A DNA stretch of 64,000 nt. Origin: Medicago truncatula (Eukaryota; Streptophyta; Magnoliopsida; Fabales; Fabaceae). Positions within the stretch are counted from its first letter, which is position 1; each line of letters starts with the position of its first letter. Below, one piece after another: positions 1-12,117 of this stretch. Made by a program: the position numbers and the translations under genes. Location: NCBI RefSeq assembly GCF_003473485.1, contig NC_053045.1, positions 38,228,494 through 38,292,493 on the forward strand. Direction: 5' to 3'. The notes beneath the pieces were generated by a model. The model was given only the letters and a program-made list of their open reading frames with translations. It had not been told where the DNA came from and ran no database searches.

Positions 1-1027
1 TACTATATTTGATTGAAGCATGTATACCATCTTGGATGAAAACTACATCTCAATTTCTTTGTATACCATCGTTGTCGAGAGGCATGAGAACATCGTCAAT
101 TATACCTAGTGTGTATAATTGGGAGCACTGTGTCGACTTCCTTTGCACTAATGTAGGCAATAATTGCTTGTATTTGAACCTTAAAGAGAGTCTGCATGAT
201 AAAAAAGTAGAGTAACTTAAGGTTTGAATTTTAGATTTATTTTAAAAGAGATCCAACATTCATCACAGGCAACCCCGATGTTAATTGTAATTTAACTACT
301 AATACTATACACGGTACATAAGTCAAACTGGACAGCTTTTGCATCTTAAAACACTAAAAGTATAAAAACCGAAGGTTATTAGTATTTAACTAAATTATTG
401 AAGAGGTTACTAACCAAAGCAAGATCATAACTCTAGACCAAATGCCCTGATATCCGTCCTATCCATTAGAATCAAAATATGCCTTGAAGTTATTTTCACC
501 ACATCACATCAGTAAACAAGTTAGTGATAATATTTCTATCTATCTAATATACCATATAGAATCACTGTGTTTTCTGATCAGGATTGAAGCAAAAAAAGCA
601 TTCAAATCAGAATTAGTGTGACCCAGAATCAACATTGTATACATTTAGAAAGTGAATTTATTCTTTTGTGGTACTTCACCTAATATATATAAATCAAAAG
701 GTACGAACAAAAGTGAAAGAAAAACTAAATTGAATTGAAGTAAAATCAGACTTACACTTGGTGTGATTGTAAAGGCCTCTTGAGTACATCACCTGAGATT
801 TAAACAAAAAATAGAATGATATGAAGTTATAAAATTAGATAAAAAATGATAGAGAAATGGCACAATTAATCACTGAACTCAAACTCTATAATCCCAAAAT
901 GAATGTGGACACATTTTATCTATAACTTGAACGAAAAAAATTGAATATATTTATTTTTTTGACAAATAAATAATTAATTGAATATTTATATACAGAATCC
1001 AAAGTGAAGGTACTACTATTATAAGAA
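1..1027. other. Intergenic, no gene recognised
   Basis: AT-rich sequence with only short chance reading frames. I see no splice-linked coding exons, RNA gene or transposon ends. A tail exon of a gene beyond the left edge cannot be excluded. Confidence 0.5.
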
Positions 1028-1212
1028 AGGGTAATGTTAACTTGTGCCCTTAGGGCACATTTTAAACATTAATTTCATTCCAATAATAATGGTAAGAATT
1101 TAATGAAAAAAAATTAATATTAAACTTTTTAGTAATAAATTAACATAATTTTCAATGCATAGTTTCTATTAATGGAATTCTTAACATGTGCGGACACAAA
1201 TTAACATTTCCC
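1028..1212. mobile_element. MITE with imperfect terminal inverted repeats
   Basis: The left end AGGGTAATGTTAACTTGTGC is mirrored at the right end by TTAACATTTCCCT preceded by a second GTGCGGACACAAA half. About 185 bp, AT-rich core, no coding capacity. A weaker relative with the same CTTAACATGTG right arm lies near 11281-11455. Target duplication not clear. Confidence 0.5.
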
Positions 1213-2046
1213 TATAATAAAAATAGACCTCTAATAAAAAAAATTGTGATTTTTTTATGAGCAATGTTCTATTCAAATTGTAAATAACAATACAAAATGT
1301 ATTCATATTCTAATCAATAACAAAAATTTGTTTTGACCGTTCATGGTCAATTATGCAGCATTGAAATTGAACAACAATGCTCGAACGATTACTTACGGTG
1401 CAGTACTTAATCGAACTGGTGAACTGTGTTGTTTTAGTCTGAAGACGGCGCAGTTGTTAGTCTTCTTTGCACAAACTTGAGTAGTGTCACGAAACGTTTT
1501 AAAAGAATGCGATATGACCGTGACTCAACTCAATAATTAAAAAATGTACTTTTCTAAATTAAAAATAAATTAATTAATTCCTTAATTAGTTGGCAAAATA
1601 ATCCATCCTAAAATGAGACAAGTAGATAGCAAATTGATTTGTGGCCAAACACATACCATAGTTCAATGCCGAAGAAAACAATAATTATTATTTCGTTCAA
1701 GTTTTATTGCTCTCTGATTTCAACTTGGTCTGAGTTTAGTTGCTCTCTTTTGTTCCCAGGATTGTTTGATTTTTTTACTGAGCTATTTTCCTCAGATAAG
1801 AGGGATCACAATACTACCTCTGTCCTTCGATTCTGGTTCTTTGGCTTTTCCGTTGTTGTGTGCTTCTTAGGCTTTAGAGAGAGAATGAATGGTGAGAGTG
1901 TAGGAGATGCTTTATTTTTGGGTTGGTTGAATTTGATGATGAAGATGAAAGAGTTTGATGATGAAGGTGAAGAGGTATATGATGAATATATGAAGATTTT
2001 ATTTTTTGTTTTTTAATCTTTTTTATTGTTTTAAAAAATAATGACA
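1213..2046. other. Intergenic, no gene recognised
   Basis: A 125-codon plus-strand frame at 1639-2016 has low-complexity composition and no recognisable domain; I treat it as chance. Confidence 0.45.
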
Positions 2047-2230
2047 TTTTTTTTTTAAGAAGCTAAAATGGTATATATTCACAATAACGGAGACGTCACT
2101 TAAGCACAAGGCGTGTTAAAGAGGTCGCTCAAAGTATAAATAGTATGTCAGTTTGATACAAAAACAGGCATTAACCGATACTCAAACAGAACAAAGGGTC
2201 TGACTGCCACTGCTGACAACCATACACATA
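2047..2230 (-). mobile_element. LINE 3' end fragment (L1-type, minus strand)
   Basis: It starts with a T tract (the poly-A tail in reverse) and then shares words such as AGCACAAGGCGTG and a GGGTCTGAC-like stretch, in the same order, with the 3' end of the better preserved minus-strand LINE at 37538-37945. Only the tail and end of the last reading frame remain. No target duplication identified. Confidence 0.5.
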
Positions 2231-2536
2231 ATAGGTGATTTTAAAAACATTTAAAAAAAATGTCACATGTACCAAAAAATATTTTAAAAAAAAATATCAA
2301 TTACACAATCAACACATCGCGTCAGCTGATTTGCACAGTCAGAAGCTATGACAGACTAAAATTAAAGAATCTTTAAATAGCAATTCTGCAAGTAGGAATC
2401 TAAAAAAAATAAAAAAAAAATACAGGGGGTAAACCGAATCTCAATCAAATAGCAGGGATATAAACATTATTTAACCCTTAAAGTGTTTTGTTTCACATTT
2501 TTTATTAGTTTAGTGTCTTGTAAAAAAAAAAAAAAC

Positions 2537-2586
2537 AAGTAGTTTAGATGTCTTTTTTTTTTTTTTAGCAAAGTAGTTTAGATGTC
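2537..2586. repeat. Poly-T micro-insertion with 16-bp duplication
   Basis: AAGTAGTTTAGATGTC occurs at 2537-2552 and again at 2571-2586. Between them lie only 14 T and AGCA (read in reverse, TGCT followed by 14 A). This is the arrangement of a retroposon insertion reduced to its tail. Confidence 0.7.
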
Positions 2587-2597
2587 AATAACATAAA

Positions 2598-3809
2598 ATT
2601 TCTCAAACTACTCTTTCTAGATTGGTAGAAACCTCTCTCTCAAGTTAATCCTCTTCCCTCTCTCTCTACAAACCGACTTAACCCCACCTTTTCTTCCCTT
2701 TCTCCCCAATCCAAATTGTACCTTTACCATGTAGATCCCGTCGGCGGTGAGGCAACGAGGTGTTGGGGCTCTTCTCCACCCTCCGTCTCACCTTCTTGCC
2801 CCACCAAGTGTTTCACTGCCGTTGTACCCTTGTTGGTCTGTTTGGCGCTCTTAACTTCGGCGAGTGGTTCCGTTGTTTGCTCACTGTTACATAAATCTCT
2901 GCCATTCTTGTTTGGTGCATCGTCGTATAGCTGCTGCCCGCGGTTTTAGTGTGTGCCTCTGATCTCATGGTGTTGTGAAGGTGTTCCTTGGTGGTTTTTT
3001 GGGAGTTGGGTGCTTTGTTTTGTTCACACGCACCTCTGTTTGTGTTGTTCGTCGTCGTCGGTCTGGTTGCCATGTTCTGTTTGTGTTGGGTCGCAGGGCT
3101 GTTTGTTCTTGTGTTGCCGGATCTTTGCCATCGGCGGAAGGTTGTTTTCGTGCGTCTCCGGCTTTGTTTCTGTGTTTTTGTGGTTGTTCAAAGATTGGGT
3201 GCGGCTTCAGATTTGTACCATTACGGTGGATAGGTTTCGCAAACCTGAAAAGGTATGGTTTTATTAACCTGAAAGGGTCTGTAGGTTATTAACGTATTGA
3301 ACTCATCCCTCGATCTGAGTTTTTACGCGTCAGATTGAAATTGATTGTGTTGGTGTTTGAAGCTTTGATTCTCTGATGTTCCGAATCTGTTGACATTCGC
3401 AAGTATCAAGACGCGTCAGACATGCTTTACTCCGATACTGTTATGCTCGAAAGAGCTTTTATACTTGCTGCTTTGGTTAGGGAGTTGTTTGTTCGTGGAT
3501 TTGGATTCCGTGTTGGCGGTCGGTTCATACACCAGTTTTATACCCTACTTGTTATTTGCAAATGTTCGCTCCTCATTTTTATTTTTTTTGTAGTATGGTT
3601 TCGTGCTCGTATGCGGGTTCGCTGGACTGCGCTTCTGATGAGTGATTATTTGGAATGATATAGTAGGGTTGATCTACTTGGTTTTATTTACACTATGTAT
3701 GCCCGTTTGGGCTGTACCTAGGTCGGGTCTGATGTCCCCCCAATCTTTGTATCTTTTAGTTTTATTTATATAATTTTTTTCTGCTTAAAAAAAAAAGGAA
3801 AAAAAATAA
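2598..3809 (+). mobile_element. Retroposon of about 1.2 kb with flanking duplication, no recognised protein
   Basis: The segment is bounded by GTCAATAACATAAA (2584-2597) and GTCTATAACATAAA (3810-3823), a 14-bp duplication with one difference. It begins with a pyrimidine-rich leader, is clearly richer in G and C than its surroundings, and ends in an A-rich tail after CTGCTT. These are the marks of target-primed retroposition. Several overlapping plus frames (2716-3658) show no domain I recognise. It could be an internally deleted LINE (5' leader joined to the 3' end), a non-autonomous relative, or a processed transcript. Confidence 0.6.
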
Positions 3810-3923
3810 GTCTATAACATAAATAATGGAATGAAATATTAATTTGATTGTCTCATAATGACTTGATTCTCAATCTAACCATAATATTATTTTATTGGTG
3901 TTTATTTATTTCAATATATATAT

Positions 3924-4065
3924 GGATTTGCTAGAACACACCCACTAGTTTTTATGTGGGAGTGTTTTAGCAAGTTATAACTAAAAAGTTAATAAATACA
4001 CCTTAAGGTGTATGTTGCTATAACACGCATTCTAAAAAAACAAGTGAGTGTGTTCTAGCAAATCC
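3924..4065. mobile_element. MITE, 23-bp terminal inverted repeats, TA-rich flanks
   Basis: GGATTTGCTAGAACACACCC at 3924 is matched by its reverse complement ending at 4065, with one difference in 23 bases. The element is 142 bp and flanked by TAT/TA sequence, suggesting a Stowaway/mariner-type TA target, although the flank is a TA repeat and the exact duplication is ambiguous. Confidence 0.7.
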
Positions 4066-4071
4066 TATAGG

Positions 4072-4216
4072 CATTTGCTAGAATACACCCACTTATTTTT
4101 TAGAATGAGTATTTTAGCAAATGAATAACTAAAAAAATTATTCATTTGCTAAAATACTCCTTCTAAAAAATATGGTTATTCATTTTTAGAAGGAGTATTT
4201 TAGCAAAGCTACACCT
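4072..4216. mobile_element. Second palindromic MITE of the same family, rearranged
   Basis: CATTTGCTAGAATACACCCA starts a relative of the adjacent element. Inside it, AGTATTTTAGCAAATGAATA and its reverse complement form a hairpin, and a third arm (AGAAGGAGTATTTTAGCAAA) follows. It looks like two copies inserted into or recombined with each other. Confidence 0.55.
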
Positions 4217-4528
4217 TAGGATGTATTTAACCACTTTTTAGTTATCCATTTATTTTGTGCAAATCCAAACAATGAAATCTAATTAATTACCACTTCATTC
4301 CATCTCATTCCATCCTTTACCATCAATCTAAACATAGCCCAAGAGTTTAAAAGAAGAGTGTAATTTTAAAAAAAAGACAAATTTTTCAATCAACCTAAAC
4401 AACAAACATGCGATCTCATGCACCATATCTTAGTCGGCATGGACAGGGGCGAAGCTATGGGAAAGCTACCCCAAAAAGTATTTATTTTATTTGAAAATGT
4501 TAGTATATTTATTAATTAGCAGTTATCT

Positions 4529-4533
<5 letters not shown>

Positions 4534-4598
<65 letters not shown>
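4534..4598. repeat. (TA)n microsatellite
   Basis: About 65 bp of uninterrupted TA dinucleotides. Confidence 0.95.
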
Positions 4599-4599
<1 letters not shown>

Positions 4600-4708
4600 C
4601 TAGTTTATTTGTCGATAACTAATAGACATAAAAATGTTATTAGATATTTACTTGTTTCATAGATGTATTTCGTCTTATTTTAATACTTTTAATATATCTT
4701 AAACAACA

Positions 4709-4754
4709 ACAAAGAGAGCTTCTTCTTTTTTTTGTCAATCTACAAAGAGAGCTT
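4709..4754. repeat. Poly-T micro-insertion with 13-bp duplication
   Basis: ACAAAGAGAGCTT at 4709-4721 recurs at 4742-4754. The 20 intervening bases, in reverse, are AGATTGAC, eight A, GAAG. Confidence 0.6.
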
Positions 4755-5187
4755 TATTAACAATGAAAATGGTTTAAGACAACACTGTATTTGTTTTCAT
4801 TTGAAGCTTTCCTTGAAATTTTCTTTATTAAAAAAATTATAACAAAATTACATTACACTATCAAAATCTCTTTTAAAAAAAATTATAACAAACGAGCCCA
4901 AAATTGTGATACTAAAATAGCTTATAAATAAGGTGTTGTGAAATTCCAAGTGGTTTAGACCGTGAACTTCCAAACTTAGTCCACAAAAACTTAATATACA
5001 TACATAACATTCCTCCAATTGGGGTATATTATAAATATTCCAACAATAAATAATGAATTATTATTCAAAGAAATTAAAATTTAAGCTCCCTTTTTATTGC
5101 TGAAACCAAACTTGACAAATTAATAATGAAACTCCTAGATAATGGCATTGAAACCTTCATTGGTCCCTCTCTTTCTCCATAGATTGT

Positions 5188-8100
5188 TCATTTAATCTTT
5201 TTTTTGTTGGGAATCTCCATTGATGCTGCTTTGGATATGATCTCAAAGGCTCTTGCCATGCACAACTTGAACTTCTGTTCATCAATTAAGTCTTTCTGTG
5301 TTTTCAAAGTAATTCTTAATATTCTTGCATAGCTCATAACTGCAATATCTATACTCTGCAACCACAAAGAATAGCTTGTTAGGGTAACACATTTATAGAT
5401 TCGTATCTCAATAATAATCGCTAATTACATGCAGACAAAGCTAAATTGCATATTCTTTCAACAAAACAAAAAAAAAGACCTAAATTGCATTTTCTTATTC
5501 AAAAATAAAACGGAACTTCAAAATTACTAACAATTGGCATGTGTATATAGTTTTGCATTATCTTCATTTAGTCCATCCTAAGTCCTAACCAATGTGGGAA
5601 TTGTTATCCCTTAATTACCCTTGTATTCCTAACAAATGGTTTTCTTTTGAATAACCTAGCAAATTGTTATCACCTGAACAATATGTTATAGTTGAATTTC
5701 GATACAATTTCAAAATAAAATATTTTACCATTCATGTGTGATTTTAGATGCTGTTATGTTAAAGTCAAACACTTTTAATGATCTCACAATCATGACTAAT
5801 AGACATTGTACAAATTAAAACATTTAAACTAATGGTAATATGAATTAAATCAAGTGTCTTTAGTTATGTCTTTAGAATACTTGTTAAGGAATTAAAAAAG
5901 GAATTTTTATATATATTTTTTTTAAAAAAAATAAATAAATAAATAAAAGAGTTTTTACGTTGAAATGAACATTTCTTAAACATCTAAAAAAATCAATTGC
6001 ACAAGTTTCAAGACACTATTATATTGCCTCTTTTTCATAGTTTACTAGTGTATTTACCAGCGTTGTCCGGGTTAGACATATTCAAGAAAATCAAAAAATT
6101 CTATGTATGATATCCACGAATAAATTTTATCACGGATATGTATGTCACGAATATCTTAATAAATACACACGAATATAATAAAATAAACCATATTATAAAT
6201 ACTCGTAAATTTATAGATGCACATACAGATAAAATTAACGGAATTTAGAAAAATATTAACACATATAGAATAAAATTAACTTTTTTTAAGTTTTCGGACT
6301 CACATAAATCCATATTCGTTATAAAATTAATAAAATTATACAATTGTTGTGTTACATAAAATAATATATAACTGGATCTCCTAATTAAAGATTTTTGTTT
6401 GATTGGTAATTTATGAATACCTGGTTTGGAGCTATTGACATGTGGCATGAAAAATCTTACTTTATATATATACCATTGATATTGCGAATAAACGTGGAAG
6501 TGACACGTGGCATAAAAAACCTTACTTTATACTATTGATTGATTGATGATTTATAGTTGAAGGATATCGTACGTAATTTGTTGAGATATTTCTATTACAT
6601 AAAATATTAGGAATTCAATAAAAAAAAAGTTAAGTAAAATATTTAATAGATAAGATCAAAAGTTTGTTGAGATATTTATGCCAAATTAAATATTGGTTTT
6701 AAAAAATAAAAATATAATAAAAATATAGCGAATAAACGTAGAACTGTCACGTGGCATAAAAACCTTACTTTATATATATACTAATATCATTTTTAGATTT
6801 CTTTTCTCTGTCTCAAAATAATTTTATCTTTGCAACATTTATCTTTTTTTCTCTAATATAGTCTTATTTATTGAATTTCACTCTACTTAACTACTCTACT
6901 AATTACAATTAATAAGATGTTTTAATAAACGTTAATCCTCCGTCCCAAATTATAGGTTGTTTGGACCATTTCACACAAATTGAGAAAGGTAATTAATTTT
7001 GTATGAAAAAGATGAATTTTGAGTTATTTTACAAAATTATTCTTTATTAATGTTATGAAAAAGATAAATTAAATACTCTAACCGTGTCAAAATGAGTGTC
7101 GTTTTAGTCAAAAAAAATTGTTTCAAAATGAATGTCACTTTCAGTTTCCAATGCAATAATAATGTTTTCTTTTCAATTGTACCCTTCAATTAATACTATA
7201 TACATTACTTTCAAAGTATTATTTTTTCTTTAATGAAAAACAAACCAATAGTTGATTAAAATAATTTGGTAAAATAACATCTCTCTTTCTTTAAATTAAT
7301 GTATTTCTTAATATGTGTGTAAAAACTTTAAACGATATTCATTTTGAAACAGAGGGGGTAATGGAAAGAAGATACAATAATAAATAGTTAAGGATAATAT
7401 GAAAAGTAGTAATTAGTGTTCATTTTTATTTTTGGGCAATTTGTTTGCAAAGCGAGTTATAATTTAAGACGGAAAAAAAATGTTAATTTTACTATTGAAA
7501 TCAACATAACTAACATTTTTTAAGAACCATGATAAACCTAAATGTGACACTTAATGGAGTACACTATATTTGATTTATTAACAAGTGTCTTAGGACACTT
7601 GATAGCATTTTTCACACAATTATATTATCCATGGATGTTTAACATTATTTAAACAAGATATTGTCCTTTTATTATGAGCTGTCAAGAAAATTATTTTTGC
7701 ATTCTAATGTTCTCAACTAATCTCTTCGTTATTGAATACATGTTGTATCATATGTATTATTTACATAACTTATTTTGATAAAAAAATTAATATATGAAGA
7801 CAAATTTTAATATATAAGATGTTTATTTGATTTGTTTTAATGAATATTTATAAAATATTATTTTTTAATAATTTTTTTATAAAAGATATTAATGATCAAG
7901 ATTATGCATTGATATGTTTGAAGTAGTCAATTACGATATATATTTAAACGGATGGAATAAGATTCTAACTAAAATCATAGAATTCAGTGGTTAATTGTGA
8001 CATGCATTAAAAAGAATGGAGTAACATTCTTGCAAAAAATTTGGAACAATGATATGCATCCACCTTACTCTTGAACTCCTACTATACATATGGGTCTGTT

Positions 8101-9106
8101 CTTTACTGTAATTTTCAAGTATTAACTTTTTCTATTAAAAACTATTAAATTTTTATTCATCTTAATTAGGCTTTTTATAAGAAAGGCACCAGCAAACCAG
8201 AGAGAAAAGATGATGGTTACCTCAGGTGCACCAGACATTATAAAATACAAGCCTTTAACTGGATGGTTTGCCAAAGCCATAGGTTCCACTGGACCAATTA
8301 AATTGGACATGACAACGCTTGAGTTTCTCAATGTACCATATAGATGTTTAGCAACTGCCTGCAACACATATTTTGTAGCTGAGTGTTTCAAAAACATGAA
8401 TAAAAACAAAAGAGAATAATGTTAGCAACATTTATTTTATCATTTTTTTAATACTCATTCTTTTATTGTGTGAAATACACGTGAGTTGTATTCATTTTCA
8501 AAGTGGTGTGACTCGCATATATTTCATTTAACAATAGACCGAGTATAAAAAAGAGTGTGTTAAAATAGGTATGGTCTACATTACTCGATAAAATATTAAG
8601 GGTTTGTTTACAAAGATTTAGATACATGAATTGCCCACACACTCGTAAAAATCTATTCACATAATTATTTCACGTTTTTTGTTCTCATTTCAACTTATAA
8701 ATATAAGACAACATAGATCCAATGTTTTACTCACCACCTTTTTAAAAAATATTAAAATAGATCTATCATTTTAAGAAATTTTCAAAATGTTCAAACATTG
8801 TTTTCATTCTTTATGAAAATACACATTTTTTTAGTTTGTCTTTCACTCTCTATTACAATTATATACTATATGAGTCTTCCATCTCTTTGTTCACAATTCA
8901 AAATAAACAATTTCTTAAAAGACTATAGAAATTTTTTTCTAAAAATAAAGAAGCTTAAAGAGGAACTTTTCCCACCCCAAATTAGTCTAGATGTACACAT
9001 CTGAAGGAAAAAAAAAAAATTTGTACTGTCTAGATGCATATATACTTTCAAACAAATCAAGAACTTTTGACTTGTTTGGATGTGTACTTTTTAAATCATG
9101 TGTTTT

Positions 9107-9143
<37 letters not shown>

Positions 9144-10818
9144 GGGATGGGTAAAGTTGCTCACAAAGACTAATTTACATATATATACCCACCTCATGTC
9201 CTCTTAATTTCAGCTGCATATCTAAAAGCCATTCAGTGAGAAAAACAGTGAAAGTACTTCTCTTCCTCTTGATTATTTTCTGTGCTTTCCAAACAAAATC
9301 TAAGGGGTTAGATAGGCTGGGTTGGCTTAACTTTGGGATTGGTATATGTAAGAAAGAAATATGATTCCCCCAAGGAGATTTTGAATCAGCCTTTGTCATA
9401 TCTTGGATTGATTGGTAACTTCCAATGTTCCTGGTACTGAGCAGCACCAATCCTGTTGAATTTGATGTTGTTGCCTTATTGTCAATCTCTTGCATGTATA
9501 GCCTAATCCCATAGAAAATTACCCCAGTAATCACATCATTTATTGTCTGCAATACCAAAAAACACTATGTTAGAACTAATTTAGCTTAATGTAATGAAAT
9601 ATATATATAGTACGACTAGTCTTCGTGAGCTTATCTCAGTTGGTAAGGACATTGTATAATACATACAAGGGCCGGGGTTCAAACCTCGGACACCCAACTT
9701 CTCCACATTTAAATGTGTGACCTCCAGTCACTCGACTATTTGACCAAAAAATAATATATATAGTACGACTATAATTAAAAAACTATAACTAAGGTGACCT
9801 AACAAATTGTATGAACATATATATATATATATATATATATAGATCCTCTGCCGCTATTAGTAGGGTGTTGCCGTTGTAGGGACATTGTGTCGATACAGCT
9901 ACAACACCGTACTGCAGTGCTAGAGGATCAACCAATATACAAATTGTATATAAATTAATCTTACCACTCCAAGCTTAGACTTGATTGTTATGATTTCATC
10001 GAGAGAGAATGATAGGTTTGATAGTGCACAAGGCAGAAACTCTGAACCTTCCTCACCATTCCATATAGGTGATTTATCATCTTCAATTATTGAACTTTTC
10101 AATATACTCCATCCAAAATCAGAGATTGAATTGAAAAGGGAGAATATGGTTGAAGGGAACCACTTGAAAAAGCCTCTCTTGGGAGTTAACAATTGTGATG
10201 ACTTGCGGTTAGGAAAAGACAAAGGAAGAGAAGGATCATCAGCTCTATGAAGACAAGAAAGAAGAGCACCCATGAGAGAGTAACCATCACCAAGTGCATG
10301 ATGAAGTTTGAATATTATGGTGTAAGCAGCATTGCTTGTTGGATACTTGATAACATGTATTTCCCAAAGGGGTTTGTCTTTTGGTGTCCTTTCTATTAAT
10401 ATCTTTGACACATAGTCATCAAAATCTTGATCATAGAATTCAATTGACTCATTTTTAGGGAACACTGGAACCTTAAAATGATCTTTTGGATTTACCTCTA
10501 CTTTTTTCCATTTCATATTTCCATCTTTATCTCTCACCTATATACATGGTTGCATGCATATGCACATGTTAATATTTGTTATATGATAAATATGTAAGGA
10601 AATATAAACACTAAAACACATAAAAAAGTACGTACTATTATGGAGGAGAAGCGTGGATTGATAGGTAAGAACAAATGTTGGATCAAATACATAGCTTGAG
10701 AGTCATCAATTGGAATTTCTAATTCCAAAAATCCAAAAACATATGAACATAGGGGAGGGGTGTTGAAATATTGTCCACTTGGACTTACTGGCTCAGTTAG
10801 ATCTTCAAAGTTGTCCAT
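5188..10818 (-). CDS. WSD1-like: WSD1-like wax ester synthase/diacylglycerol acyltransferase, copy A
   Basis: Predicted to join acyl-CoA to a fatty alcohol or diacylglycerol (wax ester or triacylglycerol synthesis, at the ER in characterised plant relatives). Five exons, all phase 0: 10636-10818, 9965-10537, 9193-9546, 8221-8358, 5188-5355; 471 codons, near the usual 470-490. The catalytic HHALGDG lies at residues 140-146, preceded by KPLWE (about 116-120). NDV (about 255-257) and SNLIGPVE (about 388) mark the C-terminal half (DUF1298 type). Start: MDNFE, shared by all three paralogues. No internal stop is seen and all junctions are GT-AG. Intron 4 is 2865 bp against 106 bp in copy C; intron 2 holds a SINE. 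A TATAAG-like box (about 10881) precedes the gene. Family assignment is strong; substrate specificity is inference. Confidence 0.9.
5356..8220 (-). other. Long intron 4 of WSD copy A, repeat debris
   Basis: It contains a micro-duplication (CTAAATTGCAT at 5441 and 5480 around an A tract), a unit with GCGAATAAACGT and CACGTGGCAT repeated near 6485 and 6726 (partial copy near 6440), and MITE remnants at about 6943-7365 with CCTCCGTCCCAAAT and, at the right end, CATTTTGAAACAGAGGG. No alternative coding exon recognised. Confidence 0.55.
6943..7365. mobile_element. Remnants of Stowaway-like MITEs
   Basis: Ends of the CTCCGT(C/T)(C/T)CAAA type occur at about 6943 and, inverted, at about 7350-7363, with an internal CAAAATGAGTGTCGTTTTAG/CAAAATGAATGTCACTTTCAG pair at 7087 and 7124. 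Too rearranged to give clean ends. Confidence 0.4.
9618..9753 (+). mobile_element. tRNA-derived SINE in intron 2 of WSD copy A
   Basis: An exact 17-bp duplication, ATATATATAGTACGACT, lies at 9601-9617 and 9754-9770. The body has a pol III A box (GAGCTTATCTCAGTTGG), a B box (GGGTTCAAACC) and ends GACC followed by A. The clean duplication and intact boxes suggest a fairly young copy. Confidence 0.9.
9817..9841. repeat. (AT)n microsatellite
   Basis: About 25 bp of AT repeat in intron 2 of WSD copy A, directly before the GATCCTCTGC palindrome shared by the three paralogues. Confidence 0.9.
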
Positions 10819-11546
10819 TGATTATACTATGCACTAAGCACTTGTATTTTCAATGTTGGCACTTGGCACTGGGTACTTACTTATAGCATGCCAGCACAAT
10901 TTGATTGGATCCTCACATCTGGTGTGACATTCATGCCAGCACAATTTCATTATATTTCCATAATTTGTTTTACATAGTCTCACACCTCTTCTTTTGTCCT
11001 AAAATAAAAAAGAAGATAAAATTTGCAAATTTGAATATATTTTCATTTCCTTTTGATCATAAACGTGGCTCTTGAACGGGTAAAAATTGTACTGGTAGCT
11101 AGTAATGTGTAAATGAGCCACATTCGTACTTAATTGTATGGTCACACGACTGACATGGTGATTAATATGTCAATAAATTGTGATAAATGTAGCCGGCAAT
11201 TTGTACGAAAATGATTAATTTTGACCTGCTTCAACCAAAAATTTACACCATGTACAGTTTTAATACCTCTTTTTACATTAAGTAAAAAAATAAGGGAAAC
11301 CCTAGCTTGTGTCTTTATGACACATATTAAGGAACTTAAAATGAAAATTTTGTGCAGGAAATTGTGTAAATTTAATTTTTTAATATTGAAAATTAATGTT
11401 TTGTGATAAATATTTACTATTTATAGAATCCTTAACATGTGATAAAACTACCTCTTATTAAACTCTTGTTTTTCTATCTTTGGTCATCAAACACGTAACT
11501 ATGAAACCCTACTTGAATTTTTATTTTTATTTTTATTTATGTTGTT

Positions 11547-11593
11547 AACAATTGATTGAATGATCCCTTAAAAAAAACAATTGATTGAATGAT
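11547..11593. repeat. Poly-A micro-insertion with 18-bp duplication
   Basis: AACAATTGATTGAATGAT at 11547-11564 is repeated exactly at 11576-11593. The insert is 11 bases: CCCTT then A. Confidence 0.75.
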
Positions 11594-11621
11594 ATTGTGT
11601 TTTTTTTTATGACTTCACATG

Positions 11622-11662
11622 TTGTGTTTATAATTATTAAAAAAAAAACATTGTGTTTATAA
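11622..11662. repeat. Poly-A micro-insertion with 12-bp duplication
   Basis: TTGTGTTTATAA at 11622-11633 and 11651-11662 flank TTATT, a run of A and CA. It lies only 29 bp beyond the previous micro-insertion. Confidence 0.6.
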
Positions 11663-12117
11663 ATTCATGCCGATCGACTTGGACATTAATTCGAGCACCG
11701 CTTAAATGGTTTCAAGGGTACAATGTTTGTTATTTTATTTAGGTTGCTGCAGCGAAAGCATTAATGTACAACTAGACCCTGTATGATTTGTCTGAATCAG
11801 GCCCCTTCTTGTCTTGTATTATTATCAACCAAATCATTTTGGATTTTTTTTTTTACCCTCCAGTTTTCAAGGTAACGAGACTATATTGAGAGGTAAGTAA
11901 AGTTTAACCACAAATTATTTCATCATAAATTGACTTGGATAATCTTATTTAATAAAAGTTAATGAAAAACAGCTCAATAGGGGCCAAATGCTCCCGTGCT
12001 CCTCGAATTTCCATAAAAGCCCGTCATAATTTGTAGTTTCCGAACTATTTGAGGACTAAGTTTTCATCACTCGTTTTTTAGAGTTACTACCCGACCCGTC
12101 CAAAAGCCCCTCACTTG

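Larger units (their letters stand above)
10880..12109. other. Intergenic with two micro-insertions
   Basis: No gene recognised. It contains the paired A-tract micro-insertions listed separately and a weak MITE relative at about 11281-11455. Confidence 0.5.

Noticed and set aside
1639-2016. 125-codon plus-strand frame
   Set aside because: Low-complexity composition, no domain, no supporting splice or promoter signals.
2716-3658. Several overlapping plus-strand frames and one minus-strand frame
   Set aside because: All lie in the GC-richer retroposon; no domain, no consistent frame, and no splice pattern linking them.
9618-9753. tRNA-like A and B boxes
   Set aside because: No cloverleaf or anticodon arm can be completed and the sequence has SINE ends and a target duplication, so it is not a tRNA gene. 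The same applies at 33426, 33604 and 52062.
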